A stretch of 64,000 nucleotides of DNA, from assembly GCA_011033025.1 (NCBI GenBank), contig WFMF01000016.1:992001-1056000 (forward strand). Reading direction: 5' to 3'. The stretch comes from Beroe forskalii (taxonomy: Eukaryota; Ctenophora; Nuda; Beroida; Beroidae). Shown here piece by piece: positions 22,038 through 34,200 of the stretch. The number at the start of each line of letters is the position of its first letter. Positions within the stretch are counted from its first letter, which is position 1. The notes under the pieces are model-generated. The model was not told the DNA's origin and did not search any database. It saw nothing but the letters and a program-made list of their open reading frames with translations. Both the position numbers and the translations under genes were made by a program.

Positions 22038-23330
22038 TTATAATTGTGCCAGCGATTGCTTAAGTCTTTGTTTGACGCACTGGATGGAAGTTGTGAAATC
22101 AACGTTTGATTTCCGGCATTTTATCCACAAGTTAGAGGATTGGTAATCAAAAAGAACAGATTTGTTCTGGCTTAATAGTTTATCATCACGGATTCTAGAG
22201 CGGTGAAAAAGTTCATATATTGGCATTGGTACTTGAAGTTTCATAGCTTTGAAGAGTTCTAAAAGGCTGTGGTATTTGTGCAGGTTGTGAACAGTGAGAA
22301 GCCCATGTTTTTTGAATAGCGGTTTAGAATGCTCTCTTTCATAGAATTCTTCCCCGAGGATTTGGTTTTCAAACGCCCTCGTCCTAGCACATGTCCTAAA
22401 TTTTTCTAAATAAGATTCTCTATCGCCAAATAATACTCTTATACATTTCTTTTGGGTTATGAACAGCGGTTTTATAGCAGTTTTGGAGACACCTCCCCAG
22501 GCCGAAATACCATAGCTTAGGTGGGATTCGAATAGAGTATGGTACAAATTTTTATAAAGTACAGTGGGAATACAACTCCTGATTGCGTTCAACTTACCTA
22601 TTTCACATTTTAATTTTTTATTCAAATATTTGATGTGGGGCAGCCACGACAGATTTTCGTCAATGTTTACGCCTAAAAATTTTGTTTCCTTGACTCGGCT
22701 AATTGGTCTGTTTCCTAGAACAAGGCTTAAGGTTTCGTCTATTTCAGTATTATTTCTGCCACGTGGTTTGAAGTACATATAGCAGCATTTCTTAATGTTT
22801 ATGTGTAAGAGGTTACACCGCATATACTGGGTAATTGAGTGAAGTACCTTGTTAGCGTTTTCGAAAAGCGTTTTAATACACTTGTTAGATACAAATATAT
22901 TGGTGTCATCTGCAAATAATACAAATTTGCATAACTTTGTTGAGTTACAGATATCATTTATATAGATAATGAAGAGAAGTGGACCCAGCACTGACCCCTG
23001 TGGGACACCGAACTCGACGAGTAATTTATCAGATTCTTCGTTTAGAACTGAAACGTACTGTTTTCTATTAGATAAGTAGCTTTTTATAAGTGAGTGTGCG
23101 TTACCGTGTATTCCATACTTATCTAGTTTGTGCAGTAACTTATCATGGCTGATTGTATCGAATGCCTTACTTAAGTCTATAAATATTCCTAGAACATGAT
23201 TTTTGTCTCTGATAAGTTTCTCTATGTGAGTAACAGAATAGTTTATAGCATGGTTTGTGGAGTGACCTTTTCTAAAGCCGTATTGATTTTCATAAAGTAG
23301 GTTTTTTGATGTTACGGCTATATAGTCTAG
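22038..23330 (-). CDS. Second jockey-like LINE reverse transcriptase, 5'-truncated
   Basis: A 431-codon open stretch starting inside the RT domain. It has 'NLLYENQYGFRKGHSTNHAI', 'GIFIDLSKAFDTISHDKLL' (first catalytic Asp), 'FGVPQGSVLGPLLFIIYIND', 'LFADDTNIF', 'ETKFLGVNIDENLSWLPHI' and 'ILGEEFYEREHSKPLFKKHG', all aligned with the copy at 19284-20966. The two differ at many residues but are equally intact. The first 160 or so RT residues are missing because the element is cut at about 23330, where the 171-bp satellite begins. There is no true initiation codon; this is a dead but well-preserved copy. The 3' neighbour is dispersed repeat copy 2. Confidence 0.88.
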   Translation of the reverse strand, partial: LDYIAVTSKNLLYENQYGFRKGHSTNHAINYSVTHIEKLIRDKNHVLGIFIDLSKAFDTISHDKLLHKLDKYGIHGNAHSLIKSYLSNRKQYVSVLNEESDKLLVEFGVPQGSVLGPLLFIIYINDICNSTKLCKFVLFADDTNIFVSNKCIKTLFENANKVLHSITQYMRCNLLHINIKKCCYMYFKPRGRNNTEIDETLSLVLGNRPISRVKETKFLGVNIDENLSWLPHIKYLNKKLKCEIGKLNAIRSCIPTVLYKNLYHTLFESHLSYGISAWGGVSKTAIKPLFITQKKCIRVLFGDRESYLEKFRTCARTRAFENQILGEEFYEREHSKPLFKKHGLLTVHNLHKYHSLLELFKAMKLQVPMPIYELFHRSRIRDDKLLSQNKSVLFDYQSSNLWIKCRKSNVDFTTSIQCVKQRLKQSLAQL

Positions 23331-26300
23331 CACATATCTCCGAATTCCTTCGTCATAATTTCATGAAACTTTGTAATCCATTTGAGAGTGGTCCTAAGAA
23401 GGGAAAAACGTCAAAAAATCGAAACTCCACGTGCTAATTTTTTCGCTACAGTCAAACACAAGAATTTATTTTGATTTTACTAAGGTCGATTTGGTACAAC
23501 GGTCATATCTCCGAATTCCTACGTCATAATTTCATGAAACTTTCCAATCTATTCGAGAGTGATCCTAAGAAGGGAAAAACGTCAAAAAAAAAATCGAAAG
23601 TCCATTTATTTTGATTTTGCTAAGGTTTTGGTACAGCGCATACAGTCAAACAAGGATTTATTTTGATTTTATGAAGGTCGATTTTTTACTTTAGCTTTAT
23701 TACCTATATTTCATTATAATATTATTACTTTATTAATACCAGGAAAACGTCAAAAAATCGAAAGTCCACGTGCTGGATATTTTGGGATGTAAAACGTCAA
23801 AAAGGATAAATTTTCTGTTTTCTCTAATGTGTACTGTTGGTACAACGGTCATATGTAGTGTACACAAATTATTTAAAAGAAACTTTATAATCTGGAACCA
23901 GCTTCTTAAGGCTGAAACGTGACCTAGAAACGAAAGTCCACAGAGTTGGCAAAACAGCTATAATCGAACCAGCTTTATAAAAGGATGTCACGTGACCTAG
24001 AAGGGAGGGAGACAGAGTTGGCAAAACAGCTATAATCTGATCCCAACTTCTTATAAAGGATTCGAGTGATCCTAGAAACGTCAAAAAAGGGAGACAGAGT
24101 TGGTCAAAACAGCTATATTCTGGAACCAGCTTCTCAAAACGAATGTCACGTGACCTAGAAGGGAGGGATACCGATTTGGCAAAATTCATATAATCTGGAA
24201 TGAAGCTTCCGAATTCCTACGTCATAATTTCATGAAACTTTCCAATCTATTCAAGAGTGATCCTAAGATAGGAAAAATGTCAAAAAATCGAGAGTCCACG
24301 TGCTAATTTTTTCGCTACAGTCAAACACAAGGATTTATTTTGGTTTTACTAAGGTCGATTTGGTACAGCGGTCATATCTCCGAATTCCTACGTCATAATT
24401 TCATGAAACTTTCCAATCTATTCGAGAGTGATCCTCAGAAGGGAAAAACGTCAAAAAATCGAAAGTCCACGTGCTAATTTTATCGCTACAGTCAAACACA
24501 AGGATTAATTTTGATTTTAGTAAGGTCTCCGAATACCTACATCATAATTTCATGAAACTTTCCAATCTATTCGAGAGTGATCCTAAGAAGGAAAAACGTC
24601 AAAAAATCGAAAGTCCACGTGCTAATTTTTTCGCTACAGTCAAACACAAGGATTTATTTTGATTTTACTAAGGTCGATTTGGTACAACGGTCATATATCT
24701 CCGAATTCCTACGTCATAATTTCATGAAACTTTCCAATCTATTCGAGAGTGATCCTAAGAAGGGAAAAACGTCAAAAAATCGAAAGTCCACGTGCTAATT
24801 TTTTCGCTACAGTCAAACACAAGGATTTATTTTGATTTTACTAAGGTCGATTTGGTACAACGGTCATATCTCCGAATTCCTACGTCATAATTTCATGAAA
24901 CTTTCCAATCTATTCGAGTGATCCTAAGAAGGGAAAAACGTCAAAAAATCGAAAGTCCACGTGCTAATTTTTTCGCTACAGTCAAACACAAGGATTTATT
25001 TTGATTTTACTAAGGTCGATTTGGTACAACGGTCATATCTCCGAATTCCTACGTCATAATTTCATGAAACTTTCCAATCTATTCGAGAGTGATCCTAAGA
25101 AGGGAAAAACGTCAAAAAATCGAAAGTCCACGTGCTAATTTTTTCGCTACAGTCAAACACAAGGATTTATTTTGATTTTACTAAGGTCGATTTGGTACAA
25201 CGGTCATATCTCCGAATTCCTACGTCATAATTTCATGAAACTTTCCAATCTATTCGAGAGTGATCCTAAGAAGGGAAAAACGTCAAAAAATCGAAAGTCC
25301 ACGTGCTAATTTTTTCGCTACAGTCAAACACAAGGATTTATTTTGATTTTACTAAGGTCGATTTGGTACAACGGTCATATCTCCGAATTCCTACGTCATA
25401 ATTTCATGAAACTTTCCAATCTATTCGAGAGTGATCCTAAGAAGGGAAAAACGTCAAAAAATCGAAAGTCCACGTGCTAATTTTTTCGCTACAGTCAAAC
25501 ACAAGGATTTATTTTGATTTTACTAAGGTCGATTTGGTACAACGGTCATATCTCCGAATTCCTACGTCATAATTTCATGAAACTTTCCAATCTATTCGAG
25601 AGTGATCCTAAGAAGGGAAAAACGTCAAAAATCGAAAGTCCACGTGCTAATTTTTCGCTACAGTCAAACACAAGGATTTATTTTGATTTTACTAAGGTCG
25701 ATTTGGTACAGCGGTCATATCTCCGAATTCCTACGTCATAATTTCATGAAACTTTCCAATCTATTCGAGAGTGATCCTAAGAAGGGAAAAACGTCAAAAA
25801 ATCGAAAGTCCACGTGCTAATTTTTTCGCTACAGTCAAACGCAAGGATTTATTTTGATTTTACTAAGGTCGATTTGGTACAACGGTCATATCTCCGAATT
25901 CCTACGTCATAATTTCATGAAACTTTCCAATCTATTCGAGAGTGATCCTAAGAAGGGAAAACGTCAAAAAATCGAAAGTCCACGTGCTAATTTTTTCGCT
26001 ACAGTCAAACACAAGGATTTATTTTGATTTTACTAAGGTCGATTTGGTACAGCGGTCATATCTCCGAATTCCTACGTCATAATTTCATGAAACTTTCCAA
26101 TCTATTCGAGAGTGATCCTAAGAAGGGAAAAACGTCAAAAAATCGAAAGTCCACGTGCTAATTTTTTCGCTACAGTCAAACGCAAGGATTTATTTTGATT
26201 TTACTAAGGTCGATTTGGTACAACGGTCATATCTCCGAATTCCTACGTCATAATTTCATGAAACTTTCCAATCTATTCGAGAGTGATCCTAAGAAGGGAA

Positions 26301-27965
26301 AAACGTCAAAAAATCGAAAGTCCACGTGCTAATTTTTTCGCTACAGTCAAACACAAGGATTTATTTTGATTTTACTAAGGTCGATTTGGTACAACGGTCA
26401 TATCTCCGAATTCCTACGTCATAATTTCATGAAACTTTCCAATCTATTCGAGAGTGATCCTAAGAAGGAAAAACGTCAAAAATCGAAAGTCCACGTGCTA
26501 ATTTTTTCGCTACAGTCAAACACAAGGATTTATTTTGATTTTACTAAGGTCGATTTGGTACAACGGTCATATCTCCGAATTCCTACGTCATAATTTCATG
26601 AAACTTTCCAATCTATTCGAGAGTGATCCTAAGAAGGGAAAAACGTCAAAAAATCGAAAGTCCACGTGCTAATTTTTTCGCTACAGTCAAACACAAGGAT
26701 TTATTTTGATTTTACTAAGGTCGATTTGGTACAGCGGTCATATCTCCGAATTCCTACGTCATAATTTCATGAAACTTTCCAATCTATTCGAGAGTGATCC
26801 TAAGAAGGGAAAAACGTCAAAAAATCGAAAGTCCACGTGCTAATATTTTCGCTACAGTCAAACACAAGGATTTATTTTGATTTTACTAAGGTCGATTTGG
26901 TACAACGGTCATATCTCCGAATTCCTACGTCATAATTTCATGAAACTTTCCAATCTATTCGAGTGATCCTAAGAAGGGAAAAACGTCAAAAAATCGAAAG
27001 TCCACGTGCTAATTTTTTTGCTACAGTCAAACGCAAGGATTTATTTTGATTTTACTAAGGTCGATTTGGTACAGCGGTCATATCTCCGAATTCCTACGTC
27101 ATAATTTCATGAAACTTTCCAATCTATTCGAGAGTGATCCTAAGAAAGGAAAAACGTCAAAAAATCGAAAGTCCACGTGCTTATTTTTTCGCTACAGTCA
27201 AACACAAGGATTTATTTTGATTTTACTAAGGTCGATTTGGTACAGCGGTCATATCTCCGAATTCCTACGTCATAATTTCATGAAACTTTCCAATCTATTC
27301 GAGAGTGATCCTAGAAGGGAAAAACGTCAAAAATCGAAAGTCCACGTGCTAATTTTTCGCTACAGTCAAACACAAGGATTTATTTTGATTTTACTAAGGT
27401 CGATTTGGTACAACGGTCATATCTCCGAATTCCTACGTTATAATTTCATTAAACTTTCCAATCTATTCGAGAGTGATTCTAAGAAGGGAAAAACGTCAAA
27501 AAAATCGAAAGTCCACGCGCTAATTTTTTCGCTACAGTCAAACACAAGGATTTATTTTGATTTTACTAAGGTCGATTTGGTACAACGGTCATATCTCCGA
27601 ATTCCTACGTCATAATTTCATGAAACTTTCCAATCTATTCGAGAGTGATTCTAAGAAGGGAAAAACCTCAAAAAATCGAAAGTCCACGTGCTAATTTTTT
27701 GCTACAGTCAAACACAAGGATTTATTTTGATTTTACTAAGGTCGATTTGGTACAGCGGTCATATCTCCAACGAATAATTTCATGAAACTTTCCAATCTAT
27801 TCGAGAGTGATCCTAAGAAGGAAAAACGTCAAAATCGAAAGTCCACGTGCTAATTTTTTCGCTACAGTCAAACACAAGGATTTATTTTGATTTTACTAAG
27901 GTCGATTTGGTACAACGGTCATATCTCCGAATTCCTACGTCATAATTTCATGAAACTTTCCAAAT
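23331..27965 (+). repeat. 171-bp satellite array, forward
   Basis: Monomers begin 'ctccgaattcctacgtcata' and end 'ggtacaacggtcatat'. Successive 'ggtcatatct' words at 25031, 25202 and 25373 give a 171-bp period. About 22 well-preserved monomers lie between 24205 and 27965, with 1-3 bp indels and variants such as 'acagcgg' for 'acaacgg' alternating along the array. Short open frames inside are repeat artefacts. Confidence 0.95.
23610..24205 (+). repeat. Divergent zone with ~75-85-bp repeats inside the array
   Basis: Four copies of a different unit ('gttggcaaaacagctataat' and 'gtcacgtgacctagaaggga') at about 23880-24200, interleaved with satellite words ('gatcctagaaacgtcaaaaa'). Confidence 0.75.
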
Positions 27966-29650
27966 TACTTAGGAGTGTGATAGGCTTACTTAGGGGTTGA
28001 TGGACCAACTTAGGCATAGGAGTGTGATCGGGTTACTTAAAAGTGTGATAGACTCAGGAGTGTGATAAGCTCACATAGGAGTGCAGTAAGCTTACTAAGG
28101 AGTGTGATAGGCTTACTTAAGAGTGTGATAGGCTTACTTAGGAGTGTGGTAGGCTTTGTTAGAGGTAAGGCAGGCTAACCTTGGAGTCTGATAGGCTTAC
28201 TTAGCGGTATTAGACGGGCTAACTTAGGAGTGTGATAGGCTTACTAAGGAGTGTGATAGGCTTACTATGGAGTGTGATAAACTTACTTAGGAGTGCAATA
28301 GACTGACTAAGTGGTAATATGGGCTAACTGAGGGATGTGATAGGCTTACCAAGGAGTATGATAGGGGCCCTGAGAAATGTGATAGGCTTACTTAGCGGTA
28401 TAACACGGGCTAAAGTTTAGGGGTGTGATAGGCTGACTAAAGAGTTTGATAAGCTAACAATGGGATGTGATGGGCTTACTTAGGAGTCTGTTAGGCTTAA
28501 TAAGGGGTTTGATAGACTTACTTAGGAGTGTGAATAAGATTACTTGAGAGTGTGATAGGCTTACTTACTTACTTAGGGGTTGATAGACCAACTTGGGAGT
28601 GTGATCGGGTTACTTATTAAAAGTGTGATAGACTCAGAGTGTGATAAGCTTACTTAGGAGTGCAATAGACTTACTAAGTGGTAATACGGGCTAACTGAGG
28701 GATGTGATAGGCTTACCTAGGAGTGTGATAGGGGCCCTAAGAAGTGCGATAGGCTTATTTGAGAGCGTGATAGGCTTACTTAGGGGTGTGATAGGCTTAC
28801 TAAGGGGTGTGATAGGCTGACTAAGGAGTTTGATAAGCTAACTTTGGGGTGTGATAGGCTTACTTAGGAGTCTGTTAGGATTAATAAGGGGTTTGATAGA
28901 ATTACTTAGGAGTGTGAATAAGATTACTTGAGAGTGTGATAGGCTTACTTAGGGGTTGATAGACCAACTTAGGAGTGTGATCGGGTTACTTAATTTAAGT
29001 GTGATAGACTCAGGAGTGTGATAAGCTCATATGGGAGTGCAGTAAGCTTACTAAAGTACTAAGGAGTGTGATAGGCTTAGTAATTACTTAAGAGTATGAT
29101 AGGCTTATTTAGGAGTTAATAGGCTAACTTAGGGGTGTGAAAGGCTAACTGAGAAGATTGATAAGCTAACATTGGAGTGTGATGGGCTTACTTAGGAGTC
29201 TGTCAGGCTTACTAAGGGGTTTGATAGGCTTACTTAGGAGTGTGGAGGCTTCCTTAGAGGTAAGGCAGGCTATCTTAGGAGTCTGATAGGCTTACTTAGG
29301 GGTATTAGACGGGCTTACTTAGGAGTGTACGATGTTTGATAGGCATACTACTTAGGCGAAGTTAGAAGTGTGATAGGCTTACTTCCAAATTCGAATTGTG
29401 TTAGACTTATCCAGGACTCAGGAGTGCTATAGAATTACTATCACTTAGGGGTGTGACGAGCTAACTTAGGAGTGCAATAGGCTTACTAATGGATGTGGTA
29501 GGCTTTCTTAGGGATGTGACAGGCTAAGTTAAGAGTGTTATTAAAGGCTTACTTAAGCTCTTAAGAGTCTGATAGGCTCACTATAAAGGAGTCTGATAGG
29601 GTCACTTAGTTGGAATGTGATAAGCTTATTTAGGAGTGTGATAGGCTCAT
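27966..29650 (+). repeat. ~21-bp minisatellite (AGGAGTGTGATAGGCTTACTT)
   Basis: Some 75 degenerate units of the AGGAGTGTGATAGGCTTACT type, with local higher-order duplication (for example about 28310-28560 resembles 28660-28940). Confidence 0.9.
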
Positions 29651-31080
29651 AACCCACCCTTATTCACTCGTAATCCATCCCATTCATCTCATAACCCTCC
29701 CCTGTCCACTCATAACTAACTCTAATCAACTTATATCCCACCCCAATCAACTCATAGTCATAGCCAACCCATTTTCACTCGTTACACGGTACACCCAAAT
29801 CAACTCATAACCCACACATTTCCACTCATATCCCACCCATTTCCACTCATAAAAGCATAAATTACCCAATCAACTCATAACTCACTCCTCGCCACTCATT
29901 ACCCTCCCCAATCAACTCATAAACTTCTCTAATAAACTTACGACTCCTACCTCATCCCAGTCAACTCATATCACACCCCAATCAACTCATATCCCATCCC
30001 ATCCATCTCATAACCCATCCCACTTAACTCATGACCATTGCAATCGACTCATAAGTCATAACCCACCTAATTACCCCAATCAACTCATTACCCACGCTTT
30101 TTACTCATGACCCACCACTTTAAAATCATAAACCACCCCTTTACACTCATAACCCACCCCTCTATTTCCACTCATAACGTACCCTTTTCCACTCATAACC
30201 CACACCAATCAACTCATGACCCACCCCGGCCCCACTACACCAGTCAACTCATTAAGCACCCCTAATCAACTCATAAACCACTCCAATCAACTTGTATAAC
30301 TCATCCCAATCAACTCATGACCCACCTCAATCAACTCATAACCCACCCTTCTCCATTCGTTACCCAGCCCTATCAACTCATAACCCAACCCTTTCTTCTC
30401 GTAAATCACTCCTGTCCACCCATAGCCCACCCCTTAACACTCGTAACCCATCCCTTTCCACTCATAACTTATAACCCACCGCTTTCCACTCATAACCTAC
30501 ACCAATCAACCCATAACACATCCCAATCATCTCTTAACCCGCCCCTTTCCACTCATAACCCACCCCTTTACACTCATGACCCACCCTTGGGGTGTGATAC
30601 GAGTGAAAAGGGGTGCGTTATATGCAATCAGTGTAAAGAATCAGTGTAAAGAAGTAAAGGCGTACCCCTTTACTTCTTTACACTGATTGCATATAACGCA
30701 CCCCTTTTCACTCGTATCACACCCCAATGAACTCATTCCCCACTCCTATCCACTCCTAACCCATTCCAATCATCGCATAATCCACACCTTTCCACTCATG
30801 ACCCAACCCTTTCCACCCATAACCCACCCCAACCAACTCATAACCCATCCAATCAAGTCATGACCCTACCACTCATAAACCACCCTAATCGACCCAGACC
30901 AATCGACTCATAACACATCCAAATCAACTCATAACCCACCCCTTTCCACTCATAACCCACCCCAGTCAACTCATAACCCATCCAAATTCCAAGTTTCCAA
31001 TCAACTCATAACCCACGTCCCACCCCTTACCTCTCATAAATAACCCACCCATAACCAACCCCGATGAACTCTGACTAAGA
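29651..31080 (+). repeat. ~20-bp minisatellite (CAATCAACTCATAACCCACC)
   Basis: Degenerate units alternating 'aatcaactcataacccaccc' with 'tttccactcataacccaccc'. It directly follows the previous minisatellite. Open frames rich in STHNP are artefacts. Confidence 0.9.
30587..30727. repeat. 141-bp palindrome in the minisatellite
   Basis: TTGGGGTGTGATACGAGTGA and the following ~35 bases are repeated exactly in inverse up to 30727. The centre is at GGCGTACCCC, and one extra 'tcagtgtaaagaa' lies on the left. Confidence 0.85.
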
Positions 31081-31134
31081 ACTTTGAATGTTCTAAGTAA
31101 CCATCTTATACCTATTCAAGTGAAACAAATATTA

Positions 31135-31280
31135 CAAATGCTTTAAAAAGTCATATAATTTTTGGCAAACTTTGGCAAACTTTGGCGATTTAATCCCAAA
31201 ATTTTGGAGTTTGCCAAAAAAAGTGTTTGCCAAAGTTTGCCATAGTTTGCCAAAGTTTGCCTTACCCCCGCCCCTGGCTC
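31135..31280. repeat. TTTGGCAAAC short repeats at array edge
   Basis: Direct and inverted copies of TTTGGCAAAC/GTTTGCCAAA over about 110 bp, joining the 345-bp satellite at 'cctggctcctatgaaggc'. Confidence 0.8.
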
Positions 31281-34200
31281 CTATGAAGGCCTGGCAACTC
31301 TCAAACATGATATCCAACCATAGCAACTCATATCAAGCACATTTGAGGCCTTAAAACCCCATGTCGCCTCAGGCGACATTTGTCACATTTTTGTCACACA
31401 GCTTGCGACATTTCGCGCATTTATGGGGCGTGAAATCTGGGCGTGGCCACGGGCTGGGGATGGTTGATTTAGTGTTTAGGAACCCTAAATTAACTTTTAG
31501 GATCGAAATAAAATGATTTGGAGTGATTTTTCGGCTGAAATCGCCATGTCCACACTTGTCCCTTTTTTGCCACCAAATTGGCAGGAAAGATGGGACTTTT
31601 GGGCGTGGCTCAAGGTTGGGCGTGGCTCCTATGAAGGCCTGGCAACTCTCAAACATGATATCTAACCATAGCAACTCATATCAAGCACATTTGAGGCCTT
31701 AAAACCCCATGTCGCCTCAGGCGACATTTGTCACATTCTTGTCACACAGCTTGCGACATTTCGCGCATTTATGGGGCGTGAAATCTGGGCGTGGCCACGG
31801 GCTGGGAATGGTTGATTTAGTGTCTAGGAACCCTAAATTAACTTTTAGGATCGAAATAAAATGATTTGGAGCGATTTTCGGCTGAAATCGCCATGTCCAC
31901 ACTTGTCCCTTTTTGCCACCAAATTGGCAGGAAAGATGGGACTTTGGGCGTGGCTCAAGGTTGGGCGTGGCTCCTATGAAGGCCTGGCAACTCTCAAACA
32001 TGATATCTAACCATAGCAACTCATATCAAGCACATTTGAGGCCTTAAAACCCCATGTCGCCTCAGGCGACATTTGTCACATTTTTGTCACACAGCTTGCG
32101 ACATTTCGCGCATTTATGGGGCGTGAAATCTGGGCGTGACCACGGGCTGGGAATGGTTGATTTAGTGTCTAGGAACCCTAAATTAACTTTTAGGATCGAA
32201 ATAAAATGATTTGGAGTGATTTTTCGGCTGAAATCACCATGTCCACACTTGTCCCTTTTTTGCCACCAAATTGGCAGGAAAGATGGGACTTTTGGGCGTG
32301 GCTCAAGGTTGGGCGTGGCTCCTATGAAGGCCTGGCAACTCTCAAACATGATATCTAACCATAGCAACTCATATCAAGCACATTTGAGGCCTTAAAACCC
32401 CATGTCGCCTCAGGCGACATTTGTCACATTTTTGTCACACAGCTTGCGACATTTCGCGCATTTATGGGGCGTGAAATCTGGGCGTGGCCACGGGCTGGGG
32501 ATGGTTGATTTAGTGTTTAGGAACCCTAAATTAACTTTTAGGATCGAAATAAAATGATTTGGAGTGATTTTTCGGCTGAAATCGCCATTTCCACACTTGT
32601 CCCTTTTTTGCCACCAAATTGGCAGGAAAGATGGGACTTTTGGGCGTGGCTCAAGGTTGGGCGTGGCTCCTATGAAGGCCTGGCAACTCTCAAACATGAT
32701 ATCTAACCATAGCAACTCATATCAAGCACATTTGAGGCCTTAAAACCCCATGTCGCCTCAGGCGACATTTGTCACATTTTGTCACACAGCTTGCGACATT
32801 TCGCGCATTTATGGGGCGTGAAATCTGGGCGTGGCCACGGGCTGGGAATGGTTGATTTAGTGTCTAGAAACCCTAAATTAACTTTTAGGATCGAAATAAA
32901 ATGATTTGGAGTGATTTTTCGGCTGAAATCGCCATGTCCACACTTGTCTTTTTTTGCCACCAAATTGGCAGGAAAGATGGGACTTTTGGGCGTGGCTCAA
33001 AGTTGGGCGTGGCTCCTATGATGGCCTGGCAACTCTCAAACATGATATCTAACCATAGCAACTCATATCAAGCACATTTGAGGCCTTAAAACCCCATGTC
33101 GCCTCAGGCGACATTTGTCACATTTTTGTCACACAGCTTGCGACATTTCGCGCATTTATGGGGCGTGAAATCTGGGCGTGGCCACGGGCTGGGGATGGTT
33201 GATTTAGTGTTTAGGAACCCTAAATTAACTTTTAGGATCGAAATAAAATGATTTGGAGTGATTTTCGGCTGAAATCACCATGTCCACACTTGTCCCTTTT
33301 TTGCCACCAAATTGGCAGGAAAGATGGGACTTTTGGGCGTGGCTCAAGGTTGGGCGTGGCTCCTATGAAGGCCTGGCAACTCTCAAACATGATATCTAAC
33401 CATAGCAACTCATATCAAGCACATTTGAGGCCTTAAAACCCCATGTCGCCTCAGGCGACATTTGTCACATTTTGTCACACAGCTTGCGACATTTCGCGCA
33501 TTTATGGGGCGTGAAATCTGGGCGTGGCCACGGGCTGGGAATGGTTGATTTAGTGTTTAGGAACCTAAATTAACTTTTAGGATCGAAATAAAATGATTTG
33601 GAGTGATTTTTCGGCTGAAATCGCCATGTCCACACTTGTCCCTTTTTGCCACCAAATTGGCAGGAAAGATGGGACTTTGGGCGTGGCTCAAGGTTAGGCG
33701 TGGCTCCTATGAAGGCCTGGCAACTCTCAAACATGATATCTAACCATAGCAACTCATATCAAGCACATTTGAGGCCTTAAAACCCCATGTCGCCTCAGGC
33801 GACATTTGTCACATTTTTGTCACACAGCTTGCGACATTTCGCGCATTTATGGGGCGTGAAATCTGGGCGTGGCCACGGGCTGGGAATGGTTGATTTAGTG
33901 TTTAGGAACCCTAAATTAACTTTTAGGATCGAAATAAAATGATTTGGAGTGATTTTTCGGCTGAAATCGCCATGTCCACACTTGTCCCTTTTTTGCCACC
34001 AAATTGGCAGGAAAGATGGGACTTTTGGGCGTGGCTCAAGGTTAGGCGTGGCTCCTATGAAGGCCTGGCAACTCTCAAACATGATATCTAACCATAGCAA
34101 CTCATATCAAGCACATTTGAGGCCTTAAAACCCCATGTCGCCTCAGGCGACATTTGTCACATTTTTGTCACACAGCTTGCGACATTTCGCGCATTTATGG

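Noticed and set aside
23331-27965. Many 60-190-codon frames sharing 'HISEFLRHNFMKLSNLFESD'
   Set aside because: They are the 171-bp satellite read in one frame (171 is divisible by 3); indels break them at random and no start or splice context exists.
30292-30649. STHNPP-rich frames
   Set aside because: They are translation of the CAACTCATAACCCACC minisatellite.
28000-31080. Possible CRISPR-like array
   Set aside because: There are no constant repeats with unique spacers. Units are contiguous and degenerate, and the DNA is eukaryotic.
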